NCBI GenBank assembly: GCA_051005695.1
Contig: JBPCJC010000026.1
Location: 51,853-115,852, forward strand
DNA length: 64,000 nt
From: JACCTI01 sp051005695
Lineage (GTDB): Bacteria; Verrucomicrobiota; Verrucomicrobiia; Chthoniobacterales; UBA10450
Direction of reading: 5' to 3'
The translations under genes were made by a program, and so were the position numbers. The notes under the pieces were generated by a model that searched no databases, was not told where the DNA came from, and was given only the letters and a program-made list of their open reading frames with translations. Below are positions 18,385 through 26,210 of this stretch, piece after piece; within the stretch, counting starts at the first letter, position 1, and the number at the start of each line of letters is the position of its first letter.

Positions 18385-19656
18385 ATGCTCGATATCCGAC
18401 TCCTGCGCGAACAGCCGGACTTTGTAAAAACGCGCCTAACGACACGTGGCGGCGAGGACGCGGCCAGGGTCGATGACGTTTTGCGAGTCGATGGCGAACG
18501 CCGGAAAGCCGAGACCGCGCTGCAACAGTTGAACGCAGATCGTAAACGCCTGAGCAAAGAGATCGGCGGGAAACGAAGCCGCGGCGAATCGTCGGAAGAG
18601 TTGGAAAATCGCGTGCGCGAAATCGGCGAGCAGATCGCGCTCTTGAACGATCAAGCCGCCGCCGCCAACGACGAGCAGCGCAATCTTCTCCTGCAAATTC
18701 CGAATCTCCCGCACGCCGCCGCGCCCATCGGCAAGACGGCGGCCGACAATCCCGTGATCCGGACGTGGGGCGAAAAACCGGTGATTGCGGGGACGCCGCA
18801 GGATCACGTCGCCATCGGCACGCGGCTAAAATTGTTCGATCCCGAGCGCGCGGCCAAGTTGAGCGGGAGCGGTTTCATTTGTTTCACCGGCGCGGGTGCG
18901 CGGCTGGAGCGGTCGCTGATCAATTACATGCTCGACCTGCATACGCGTGAGCACGGTTACACCGAGATGAGTCCGCCATTTCTCGTTAGGCGCGATTGCA
19001 TGATCGGGACGACGCAGCTCCCGAAATTCGAGGAAGACATGTACGGGTTCGAGAGCAACGAGATGTTTCTCGCCCCGACCGCGGAAGTGCCGGTGACCAA
19101 TTTTCATCGCGAAGAAATTCTGAGCGCGAGCGAATTGCCGAAAAAATATGTCGCCTACACGCCCTGCTTCCGGCGCGAAGCCGGCTCGGCCGGGCGGGAG
19201 ACGCGCGGGATTATCCGGGTGCATCAGTTCGATAAAGTGGAGTTGGTGAAAATCACTACGCCGGAAACTTCCTACGCCGAGCACGACGCCTTGACCGGTA
19301 ATGCGGAGCGGATTTTGCAGTCGTTAGGCCTGCACTATCGGGTGATTGAATTGTGCACCGGCGACCTCGGCTTTGGTTCCGCCAAGACTTACGACCTCGA
19401 AGTCTGGTCGCCGGGGCAGAACAGTTACCTGGAAGTTTCAAGCTGCTCGAATTTCGAAGAATACCAGGCCCGCCGGATGAACCTGCGCTTCAAGGATGCC
19501 GAAGGAAAAAATCGTTTCTGCCATACCCTCAATGGCTCCGGCCTGGCGCTTCCGCGGCTCTTCGCGGCGCTCATCGAGAGCGGCCAACAGCCGGACGGCT
19601 CGGTCCGCTTGCCCTCCGCGCTCCACGGCCATTTCGGCGCAGCCGAGATTCGCTAA
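18385..19656 (+). CDS. serS: Seryl-tRNA synthetase
   Basis: A 423-residue class II aminoacyl-tRNA synthetase that charges tRNA-Ser. The N-terminal coiled-coil arm covers about residues 30-110. Motif 2 is seen as FRREAGSAGRETRGIIRVHQ and motif 3 around NGSGLALPRLFAALIE. The ATG at 18385 (MLDIRLLREQ) is the conserved start; the longer open frame upstream is not conserved-looking. Two octamers lie within it, encoding Leu-Val-Arg-Arg and Ser-Leu-Gly. Confidence 0.97.
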   Translation: MLDIRLLREQPDFVKTRLTTRGGEDAARVDDVLRVDGERRKAETALQQLNADRKRLSKEIGGKRSRGESSEELENRVREIGEQIALLNDQAAAANDEQRNLLLQIPNLPHAAAPIGKTAADNPVIRTWGEKPVIAGTPQDHVAIGTRLKLFDPERAAKLSGSGFICFTGAGARLERSLINYMLDLHTREHGYTEMSPPFLVRRDCMIGTTQLPKFEEDMYGFESNEMFLAPTAEVPVTNFHREEILSASELPKKYVAYTPCFRREAGSAGRETRGIIRVHQFDKVELVKITTPETSYAEHDALTGNAERILQSLGLHYRVIELCTGDLGFGSAKTYDLEVWSPGQNSYLEVSSCSNFEEYQARRMNLRFKDAEGKNRFCHTLNGSGLALPRLFAALIESGQQPDGSVRLPSALHGHFGAAEIR

Positions 19657-19671
19657 GTTATCGGAGTAAAC

Positions 19672-19712
19672 AAAAAGCCGCGAGCGATCCAAGATCTCTC
19701 GCGGCTTCCGTA
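19672..19712. terminator. Bidirectional intrinsic terminator
   Basis: The stem agccgcgag/ctcgcggct (19676-19684 with 19698-19706) has a 13-base loop. On the minus strand it is followed by tttttgttt, so it ends the fibronectin-like gene at 19753. It lies 20 bases after serS and can also serve that gene, with a weaker T-run on the plus strand. Confidence 0.8.
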
Positions 19713-19752
19713 ATATCGGCCCGGCCGAGCGCCGGATGGAACCAACTCGACT

Positions 19753-20370
19753 CTACTGCGACATCCCGGAAGAAGGGTCGCTCCAGTTACTCTGGCCGTT
19801 GCTCCCACCGACCGCACAGAGCTGGTAAACGTAGGTCACGCCCTTGCTCAATCCGGTAAAGAGGATCGAGCGCGAGTTCTTGAAGGAGATGGTCGGCCCA
19901 AACTCCGAGCCATTCGCTTCCTTGATCCGGCCGAGCAGACTCTTGGTGTTAGGAGCCACCTTGACCCGCGGCTTGAGCACGCCGCTCATGGTATTGTCCA
20001 CATCGATCACCACCGGAGCGTCGAGCACGCTTTGTGCGCGGTTCGTGCTCACGGCCTCATAGCCGGAGCTAAGGAGGATGGCCATGTCGTCATTGCACTT
20101 AATGTCCACGTAGCTGGCGTTCTTGTTCAGCGAATCGATCACGACTGCGCGTTGCCCGTACTTTCGGGCCGTGGCCAGATTGCCGCCTTTATCCGCCTTG
20201 ATGATGAACTCATCATACAAGTCCTTTTGCTCAGTCATGACCAGGACCGTGACTGGCGGGTCGGCCAGGTCCGGGTTCCCGGTGAAGCCAACAATAGTCT
20301 TGCCGGCGAGTTTGCTCACATCGAGATCGGAGAATTTCTCGAAGCCGCGTTTGGTTCTGATTAATCCCAT
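19753..20370 (-). CDS. Small fibronectin-III-like protein of unknown function
   Basis: A 205-residue protein. The N-terminal ~125 residues (MGLIRTKRGFEKFSDLDVSK onward) are of an unnamed type. The C-terminal ~85 residues have a fibronectin-III-like pattern ending in YVYQLCAVGGSNGQSNWSDP. I recall similar small Fn3 proteins in verrucomicrobia. No signal peptide is visible. A good ribosome binding site (agggaggga) precedes the ATG. An intrinsic terminator follows. Upstream lie a LuxR-type HTH gene and a 21-bp phased array; a larger Fn3-like gene with a comparable upstream array occurs at 61.5 kb. Confidence 0.7.
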   Translation of the reverse strand: MGLIRTKRGFEKFSDLDVSKLAGKTIVGFTGNPDLADPPVTVLVMTEQKDLYDEFIIKADKGGNLATARKYGQRAVVIDSLNKNASYVDIKCNDDMAILLSSGYEAVSTNRAQSVLDAPVVIDVDNTMSGVLKPRVKVAPNTKSLLGRIKEANGSEFGPTISFKNSRSILFTGLSKGVTYVYQLCAVGGSNGQSNWSDPSSGMSQ

Positions 20371-20482
20371 AATTTAAGTGTCCCTCCCTGGCTGGTTAGT
20401 GACCGATTCGCCGCCAGGGCAGCGGATCGATTGTGAGGCGTTTAACATGCGTTCCCTTAAAGCAGCCATGCCGCCAAGCGCC

Positions 20483-20734
20483 CTACGCATAATTGCGTAG
20501 GCGTCCGGTGAAGTGCAGGTAATGGATCACGGCCGCCACCCGGTTCTCTACTTGCAGCTTATGCAGGATATTCTGCACATGGGTACGGATGGTGCCTTCA
20601 CTCCGCCCCATGATAATGGCGATGCTGGCGTTGGTCTTGGCCTCGGCCACCCAATGCAGCACAGCCATTTCCGACGGGGTCAGCAGATGCAGGCGAGATT
20701 CTTCCTCCGGCGTAGAACACCTCCACAGGCTCAT
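20483..20734 (-). CDS. LuxR-type helix-turn-helix protein
   Basis: An ~83-residue DNA-binding protein made almost only of a GerE/LuxR HTH (LTPSEMAVLHWVAEAKTNAS to HVQNILHKLQVENR). No receiver or sensor domain is present if it starts at ATG 20734. The frame stays open to an ATG at 20878, but that extension lies in the 21-bp repeat array. That ATG overlaps the TGA of another frame as ATGA, so the longer form cannot be excluded. It is a candidate regulator of the fibronectin-like gene 112 bases downstream; this is inference. Confidence 0.75.
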   Translation of the reverse strand: MSLWRCSTPEEESRLHLLTPSEMAVLHWVAEAKTNASIAIIMGRSEGTIRTHVQNILHKLQVENRVAAVIHYLHFTGRLRNYA

Positions 20735-20795
20735 ACGGATTTTGCCCGGCGAAGTTTCGAAAAAAAATGAAGAAACCGGCGCGTCACACCTTATT

Positions 20796-21089
20796 CCCGG
20801 TGAGCAAAACTTCCTTCGCCCATTAGCACGGGCTTCCCGCCCACCCGCGGAAGGCCATCGCCCCTTAACGGCGATCATTCGCTAGCTAGCGGGAAGTCTC
20901 CGCCAGTTAGCAAACACTCCCTTTCACCGTGCGCCAGGATTCCGCCAGTTGGCAGAATCTGTCCGCGAGTTGACGGAAAGTCGTCGCCGGCTCGCGCAAG
21001 GCCTTCCTTGGTTGGCGCAGGTTGTTCGCCAGGGAGCTTGAGGGCGCCTCGAACCAGCGAAACGGTTTCGCCAGGGAGGAGATATCGGC
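20796..21089. repeat. Degenerate tandem array with 21-bp period
   Basis: About 14 units begin at 20796, 20817, 20838, 20859, 20880, 20901, 20922, 20943, 20964, 20985, 21007, 21027, 21049 and 21069. Most start CGCC and the clearest share CGCCAGTTAGC. Unit bodies are diverged but the spacing is nearly constant at 20-22 bp, two turns of B-DNA. The minus strand can be read as a run of seven-residue peptide units. It lies between the RHH gene and the LuxR-type gene and fills the 385-base gene-free stretch. Confidence 0.75.
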
Positions 21090-21119
21090 GGAACTCTACC
21101 GATGTCAGATCCGGAACCT

Positions 21120-21332
21120 TCAGCCGCAAGGATGCCTGGGCTTAGCGGAACCGCACCCAACCCCAAAACTCTTTCCGGCCTCCGCCGCGCGCTCGACTCC
21201 TTCATCGCGCAGGGCCGCGCGCAGCAACCGATTGGCCAGCTTCGTCATCGGAATACCGCGCGCCTTTGCCGTGTGATAGAGGGCCGAGACGAGGTCGCGA
21301 TCGAGCTGCGGACTGTAATAGCGTCTTTTCAT
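21120..21332 (-). CDS. Small ribbon-helix-helix-like DNA-binding protein
   Basis: A 70-residue protein starting at ATG 21332 (MKRRYYSPQLDRDLVSALYH). The N-terminal ~45 residues have the basic strand plus two helices expected of RHH/CopG-like proteins (ALYHTAKARGIPMTKLANRL). The C-terminal tail is unconserved-looking and may be altered by the neighbouring repeat array. No toxin partner is adjacent. Confidence 0.5.
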   Translation of the reverse strand: MKRRYYSPQLDRDLVSALYHTAKARGIPMTKLANRLLRAALRDEGVERAAEAGKSFGVGCGSAKPRHPCG

Positions 21333-21505
21333 TCCGCGATTCCAACCCGGACCGCCGCTCGTCGTAAATCCGTGCTGGCACGCATAGACGGCACCATGAT
21401 AAGAGAACAAGGTCGGGGATGAACATCCCCAGAATTGCGGATGCCTGGCGACGGCCGGAGAGTGGCGGCTTTCGCTGGTCTGAAGCGTGCTCTCACTAAG
21501 CTGGT

Positions 21506-22202
21506 ATGGCGAAATTTCTCACCACCAGCGGGATCAACTACCTTGTCGAAGAAGTCATCAAGTCCGCCAGGGAACGGGTCGTTCTCGTGAGCCCGTATCT
21601 AAAGCTCAACACCCGCATCAAGGAACTGCTCTCCGACGGCTACCGGCCCGACGTGGATATCCAGATTGTCTACGGCAAGAAAGAGCTGGAAGCGCCGGAA
21701 AAACAGTGGCTGGCCGGGGTCCCTCACATTCGGACCCGCTTCTGCCAGAATCTCCATGCGAAATGCTACCTGAACGAGAGCCTTTGCATCCTCACCAGTC
21801 TGAATCTCCACCTCTTCAGCCAGCAAAATAACAACGAGATGGGCGTGATGATTAAACGCGCGACCGATCACCAGCTCTACGCGGATGCTGCCAGCGGAGG
21901 TCGACCGCTTGCTCCGAATCAGCGAACCGACGCACATCGACCGTGAGAATTTGGTTCTGCAAACAGCGGCGATTTCGCGAGGCACCGAGGCTGCGGCTAC
22001 CTATACGAAACTTCCGACAGGCAAACTAGCTGCCAAACTCGGCCTCCAATCCGCGCGGCTTTACGACAAGCTAATTGGAAGCGGCTACCTCGAAGTCTGC
22101 GAGGGGAAGAAGCGACTCACCGCGAAAGGCAAAGACGTGGGCGGAGAATATCGTTTCAACAAAGGGCCGTATTTCCTCTGGCCGACGGATCTGAAAGTCT
22201 AA
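21506..22202 (+). pseudogene. Phospholipase D-like nuclease gene with a frameshift
   Basis: Two overlapping frames together make one family-typical protein. The first (21506 to about 21890) has MAKFLTTSGINYLVEEVIKS, VVLVSPYLKLN and the HKD-type motif LHAKCYLNES with a single catalytic His/Lys. The second (about 21885-22202) continues RLLRISEPTHIDREN to the C-terminal winged-helix-like part GSGYLEVCEGKKRLTAKGKD and ends FLWPTDLKV. A shift near 21885-21895 breaks the gene; a sequencing error would look the same. Stand-alone PLD proteins of this kind often occur in defence or restriction contexts. Confidence 0.72.
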
Positions 22203-22503
22203 CTACCATTTCTTTACGCCGGCAGTTGTCGATATTGAGCTCTGACCCCTGTCCTCCCTTCCCCGCTCGCGCGGTCCGACGCCGGCATTCGCCGCGTGGA
22301 CGGGAAAGATGGAAGTGCCTCGACTACTCTAGCGGTGCAAAAATATCGCGGGCTAGAGCCGAAGCGTTTTTTGAGGCAAGTTGACGGTATTGAGCTTCCC
22401 CAGGCGATCGTCCCGCAGCCGGATCGTCTCCGCCGGTGGGTGAAGCGCGACGCCGAGGCGACGTTAGCATAGCAACAGAAGCCTAGCACCGGGTTGGCTA
22501 CTC
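22203..22503. other. Gene-poor stretch with a GGGGTCAG-type motif
   Basis: About 300 bases between two convergent genes. It contains a GAGCTCTGACCCC motif near 22237-22249, similar to motifs at 24519, 25537, 25600 and 62951. One short plus-strand frame is listed separately. No promoter or terminator was identified. Confidence 0.4.
22296..22472 (+). CDS. Short hypothetical frame, possibly a gene remnant
   Basis: A 58-codon GTG-started frame with protein-like composition (LAVQKYRGLEPKRFLRQVDG then PDRLRRWVKRDAEATLA). It could be the C-terminal remnant of a larger displaced gene. No family recognised, no ribosome binding site seen. It sits between the PLD pseudogene and the AAA ATPase gene. Confidence 0.25.
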   Translation: MDGKDGSASTTLAVQKYRGLEPKRFLRQVDGIELPQAIVPQPDRLRRWVKRDAEATLA

Positions 22504-24501
22504 CTAGTGCTGTAATCGCTTCAGTACGTCGACGAAGTCGGCAGGGACTAGATCGGGAAACGAGCGCGTCTGGAACGTAATGATGGCGCGTCGATCTGCT
22601 TTCAAAATCGCGCCGCTGCCAAGCTTAACCGCGAGTGGATTGATGTGCACCATGAGCGTGCTCTCTAAGTCGTGACCTCGTACGTCTATCCACCATGTCG
22701 GTAACTTTAGGGATAAACCGCCCGCATACCTGGCATCTACCGTGGGTGCGTCAGCAATCTTCGGGTTGTTGCAGGCTTTTGCCAACCACGCGCAGAACTC
22801 CTCGGTTGCCCTTTGAATGTCCGTTGGCGGAAGGCGCAACAACTCGCTGACGTTGTGCTTCGGCAAAGCGATGCTCGATACAAAGTGGGTAATTCCGTGG
22901 TGTATTACGAACGCAGCGACGGTCAACGGATCATAGATGTAGTTCTCGACACTGTATCGGCCGATAACCTTTATCACGGCATCTTCCGAGTTGTTATCAT
23001 CCCGGTCGATGAGTCCGCGGAAGCGCTCCAACCCGAGACCCGCGAGTTTTGGAGCCCAGTTGCGCACCTGCTCGCGTCCGCCGCCGGTCTGTCCCTTCTT
23101 GTTCTTCGAAGCTGCGATAAACTTCAAGGGCGGGTGATCCGTAACGAGCCCTGCGCTCGCCAGCCTCGTATGCACCGCCTGATAGTAGTCGACGTCCTCT
23201 CCCGATTCGGTGACTACAATGATGTCGCTAGCGGTAACGGAGACATAACCCGAAGACAGTATCTGCGTCGCTTGGCTGGGACTGACTTCGCGAAGGCCGC
23301 GCGGCGCTCGAGTCAGCTCGAAAACGCATCCGGCGGGAGCTAACGCGACGGTACTTGGAGCGTGCGTAGTGAGGATGACTCGTAATCCGCACTTCTCGAC
23401 TAGCTGTGTCTCTATGATGTCCAGGAGCAGCTTTGTAAACGACGGGTGCAGCGGTGCGTCTACCTCGTCCAGGAGCAACAACTGCGGCAGCCGTGCGAGC
23501 CCCATTGCGCCGCGGGTCTGAAAAAGTAGAAGGATAATTGCGAGCAACACCTTCTCTCCTGATGAAATGTCCCTCACCTGAATCTCGGTGTTGTCATCGG
23601 GATCCAGAAGACGCAACTCAAATGTCTGCTCGATGCTCTGGGCACCCGCAACTGGATGATTAAACTGGTATCGAACTCCGGCTTGCTTCAGAACTTCGTT
23701 CGTCAGTTCCCAAGGCTCAGGGCCGTAAAGTTCCCGGAACCTTTCGTCGTTGAGATACTCGGCTGACATGTCGTTCTCGTGCTCACGAAAGAACCGATTC
23801 ATCCGGTTGTATTGCCAAGCTGTGTGCCATATCGCGAACCAGTTCGCGATCTGCAATTGCAAGACTTCACTGCCCGTCCACGTCAACGGAAGCGATTCGC
23901 GAATCTCATTGCGCGTGAGCGCGAAAAGCGGCTTGCCGAGAGAGGCACTTCGCTCTTGAACCGCGCGAGCAAAGTCGCCGTATTGCTGTGTCTGCTGGCG
24001 GAAGTTGTTCTCAAGACCTGCCCGCTGCTGAAGAAATCGACGCACGAGTTCTTCTATGGGGAAGCCGCCGGGCGGACTCGTTGATCGGCTCGCTGCTGCG
24101 AGCAACTCCCGTTCTGCAGCTTCCGACAACCACTGTGGATCCGACAGCAATGGATCCCCGTGTATCCGTTGATTGGTGAAGTATGAGCTTAGCTGGACGC
24201 GGAGGTTCTCGAAATTGTTGAGAATACTCTGTAATACCGCCTCACGTTGCTGCCGCAGAGTCGCGGGGCTGGCTGCGTCGTCCACCTGAGGAGCAAAACT
24301 CGTCCAATCGAAACGTCGGATAGCGGGCTCGTGCGGCAATCCCTCTACTGCGACGGTGCCTTGCTCGATAGCTTCAAGCAAATGTGTCTTACCTGAGCCA
24401 TTAATCCCCGTGAGAATCGTCAATGACGGCAAGTCTGAATTAGGTAGAGATCGGATAGATCGATGCGCCCGTACAAAGCGCAGGCGGATATCATTGTTCA
24501 C
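22504..24501 (-). CDS. AAA ATPase with C-terminal DUF4435/TOPRIM-like domain (OLD-like, defence candidate)
   Basis: A 665-residue ABC-type ATPase. It has Walker A GINGSGKT at 32-39, signature DISSGEK at 311-317, Walker B LLLLDEVDAP at 341-350 and His380 of the H-loop (LTTHAPS). A second domain from ~425 has VVTESGEDVDYY with Glu432, LIDRDDNN with Asp499/Asp501, and RYSVENYIYDP. This pattern fits DUF4435, a relative of the TOPRIM nuclease domain of OLD proteins. Such two-domain proteins occur in phage-defence loci. It follows the GIY-YIG gene by 64 bases on the same strand. Base composition looks less GC-rich than the flanks. Confidence 0.8.
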   Translation of the reverse strand: MNNDIRLRFVRAHRSIRSLPNSDLPSLTILTGINGSGKTHLLEAIEQGTVAVEGLPHEPAIRRFDWTSFAPQVDDAASPATLRQQREAVLQSILNNFENLRVQLSSYFTNQRIHGDPLLSDPQWLSEAAERELLAAASRSTSPPGGFPIEELVRRFLQQRAGLENNFRQQTQQYGDFARAVQERSASLGKPLFALTRNEIRESLPLTWTGSEVLQLQIANWFAIWHTAWQYNRMNRFFREHENDMSAEYLNDERFRELYGPEPWELTNEVLKQAGVRYQFNHPVAGAQSIEQTFELRLLDPDDNTEIQVRDISSGEKVLLAIILLLFQTRGAMGLARLPQLLLLDEVDAPLHPSFTKLLLDIIETQLVEKCGLRVILTTHAPSTVALAPAGCVFELTRAPRGLREVSPSQATQILSSGYVSVTASDIIVVTESGEDVDYYQAVHTRLASAGLVTDHPPLKFIAASKNKKGQTGGGREQVRNWAPKLAGLGLERFRGLIDRDDNNSEDAVIKVIGRYSVENYIYDPLTVAAFVIHHGITHFVSSIALPKHNVSELLRLPPTDIQRATEEFCAWLAKACNNPKIADAPTVDARYAGGLSLKLPTWWIDVRGHDLESTLMVHINPLAVKLGSGAILKADRRAIITFQTRSFPDLVPADFVDVLKRLQH

Positions 24502-24565
24502 GGTTGCGAAGGTTTACGTGGGGTCAGCGCTAACTATCGACACAAACGTCAATGCTCGCTCTAAC

Positions 24566-25288
24566 TCATTCGGACAATCGATTTGGAAAGTCTATCCCTA
24601 ACTCCCGCAGGCGTTCCCGGGACAGCAACTCCAATCGTTGCGCTTGGGTGAGTAAGGTGCGGCGTAACCCCTCCGAGACCTCTCGCTCGCTGATGACGCG
24701 AGCGAGTGCGGCAATCGTGGCAGCTCGACGGGCAAGGCGCACGTCCGGATGTTTGCGATCAGGGTAGAGGGCATCCGGAATGATCCGGGCGCGGTAAGAT
24801 GGCGGCAATTTTACTCCCGAGATCGGGGGAATTTTCTTCTCGTTTAATATCGCGTGGAAGCGGGACGCCGCAATCGCGTGATGGAACACTGTCGCCTCAA
24901 TGTCATTGACGATTTTCTTGCGCTCCTCTTCTGCCTTGCCCACGACTAATCCGTCGAGCGGCCACACTTCAATCTCTGCGACTTCCACCGGATCGAGAAC
25001 ATTCATGGCGACCGCGTCCGTTCGTCGATTAGTTAAGTGGCGACTTACTCGCCCGCTTAATTTCTCAACCGTCTTTCCAACGTAAATCGGTTCCCCGTCA
25101 TAATCGTAAAAAAGGTAAACTCCGTGCTTCGCGCTGCCGATCTTCCTGCCTTCGCTATCCGTTAGCGCGCAAGGTCCGATCCACGAGACGATCCCGGACC
25201 CGGTTGCGGTGGATCTTCCTTTCCCAATAGACGCGGTTCGTGCTTGGCATCCTGCAATGCTGCGGGCAACCGTGCCAGAAGCACCCAT
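24566..25288 (-). CDS. GIY-YIG family endonuclease
   Basis: The nuclease core is GVYLFYDYDGEPIYVGKT, with the GIY and YIG tyrosines, followed by RVSRHL (catalytic Arg) and IEATVFHH (metal-binding Glu). A helical C-terminal region ends RLRELGIDFPNRLSE. Family-like sequence starts around SWIGPCALTDSEGRKI, whose codons overlap the last codons of vsr in another frame. No good start codon lies there, so the ATG at 25288 is only formal. It is probably a restriction-type nuclease. A cognate methyltransferase is not visible. Confidence 0.7.
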   Translation of the reverse strand: MGASGTVARSIAGCQARTASIGKGRSTATGSGIVSWIGPCALTDSEGRKIGSAKHGVYLFYDYDGEPIYVGKTVEKLSGRVSRHLTNRRTDAVAMNVLDPVEVAEIEVWPLDGLVVGKAEEERKKIVNDIEATVFHHAIAASRFHAILNEKKIPPISGVKLPPSYRARIIPDALYPDRKHPDVRLARRAATIAALARVISEREVSEGLRRTLLTQAQRLELLSRERLRELGIDFPNRLSE

Positions 25289-25481
25289 CGACGAATAGGG
25301 CGACGCGTTCCTTTCGAAAGACGAAGTCAGGATTTCCGAAGAATCGCGCGCCTCTTCGCCATCCACTAACACCGTGCAGTCTCAGAATTCTAATAAGCCG
25401 TTCTTCGGTGCTCTTGTTCCGACGCGAACGAACCGCGGACATAACCGCGGAGCGCTCGTTAGATGACAATGTGTCGGCCAT
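25155..25481 (-). CDS. vsr: Very short patch repair endonuclease (Vsr), short C-terminus
   Basis: A 108-residue Vsr-type nuclease that nicks DNA at T:G mismatches made by deamination of 5-methylcytosine. Visible: the catalytic Asp in GNPDFVF (Asp52), VDGCFWHGCPQHC with zinc-binding Cys/His and catalytic His70, and RDRLVDR with the late Asp. It stops after LRANG, short of the Trp/Glu-containing C-terminal strand usual in the family. Its end overlaps the GIY-YIG gene. No cytosine methyltransferase is in the window, so it is orphaned here. Confidence 0.85.
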   Translation of the reverse strand: MADTLSSNERSAVMSAVRSRRNKSTEERLIRILRLHGVSGWRRGARFFGNPDFVFRKERVALFVDGCFWHGCPQHCRMPSTNRVYWERKIHRNRVRDRLVDRTLRANG

Positions 25482-25520
25482 CGACTGACAATAATTGAGA
25501 GAGGCATCGACTTCGACCCG

Positions 25521-25619
25521 GAATAGAGACGAACTAGGGTCAGCTTCATAATATCGCTGTTTTCAGCTGGCGTTACGGTGGTTGTTGGAGCGAGCTTCTG
25601 AAGCTGACCCCGCTATTCC
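25521..25619. repeat. Inverted-repeat element
   Basis: GGAATAG plus GGGTCAGCTTCA (25521-25527, 25538-25549) is mirrored by TGAAGCTGACCC plus CTATTCC (25599-25610, 25613-25619), with about 50 bases between. The ends match the GGGTCAGCT motif at other borders of the accessory region. Non-coding; possibly the relic of a small mobile element. Confidence 0.6.
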
Positions 25620-25676
25620 GTTTTTCGTAAATTCTCGCTGGGCTAGGGGGCCAATCATTCTCTCAATTATGTTTCG

Positions 25677-26079
25677 TTAGGCGACGCGGGCCGAGTAGGT
25701 GACGGGATCGAGATGACACGAGCGACGCAAGGAGCCCGGCAAGACGAACAGCTTCGGCTGTTCTGAGAATTTGTAGAGCCGATAGAGTTGGTAATCGTCC
25801 CTGTCGTTGCGCGGATACTTCGACTTCATTCCGCGAGGCAAAAAACGTCGTGAAGGAACCGAAGCGCGTGGTCTTCATTTCTATCAGACGTTCGCGTCCG
25901 TCGGCCTCGAAAGAAAGAATATCGAAGCCGAGGCTATCGCTTTCCGTCGCGGAGGTATGGACGATTTTTCCAGCGAGTCTCGCTTGGCCGATGCGTGCCA
26001 GGCGTTCCCGCTCATATCTCAGGACAAGCTTTTCTCCGGCCAGTCCCAGCGCGTTCAGTTCGCTCCCGCTTGTATAATT
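25677..26079 (-). pseudogene. DUF3883 domain gene remnant, frameshifted and 5' truncated
   Basis: Minus-strand translation gives LAGEKLVLRYERERLARIG, then GFDILSFEADGRERLIEMKT and FFASRNEVEVSAQR in one frame. It then continues in another frame as YQLYRLYKFSEQPKLFVLPG and HLDPVTYSARVA. This is the DUF3883 (protein NO VEIN C-terminal) nuclease-like domain with its E-K motif. A stop precedes the start with no ATG, so the N-terminus is lost. A one-base shift lies near 25800. The stop is inside an octamer. Confidence 0.7.
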
Positions 26080-26210
26080 ACTTTAAACCCGCAGCACGAG
26101 ACGCTGATTTACAGGCCAGCCGGAGCGTAATCTTTCGAGATTCAGGTTGGCTGCGAAAAAAATCTGCGGACAGCAATTCCCCAGGGTGAGGGGCGGCAAA
26201 GGGTCGCGCG

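Noticed and set aside
20796..21089. CRISPR array
   Set aside because: The units are contiguous 21-bp degenerate repeats without constant repeats and unique spacers, and no cas genes are present.
22214..22489. 91-codon minus-strand frame between the PLD and ATPase genes
   Set aside because: Cys/Ser/Arg-rich composition without any pattern; the opposite strand has a slightly better, though still weak, frame.
25521..25619. Rho-independent terminator
   Set aside because: The arms are 50 bases apart and no T-run follows either arm; an inverted-repeat element fits better.
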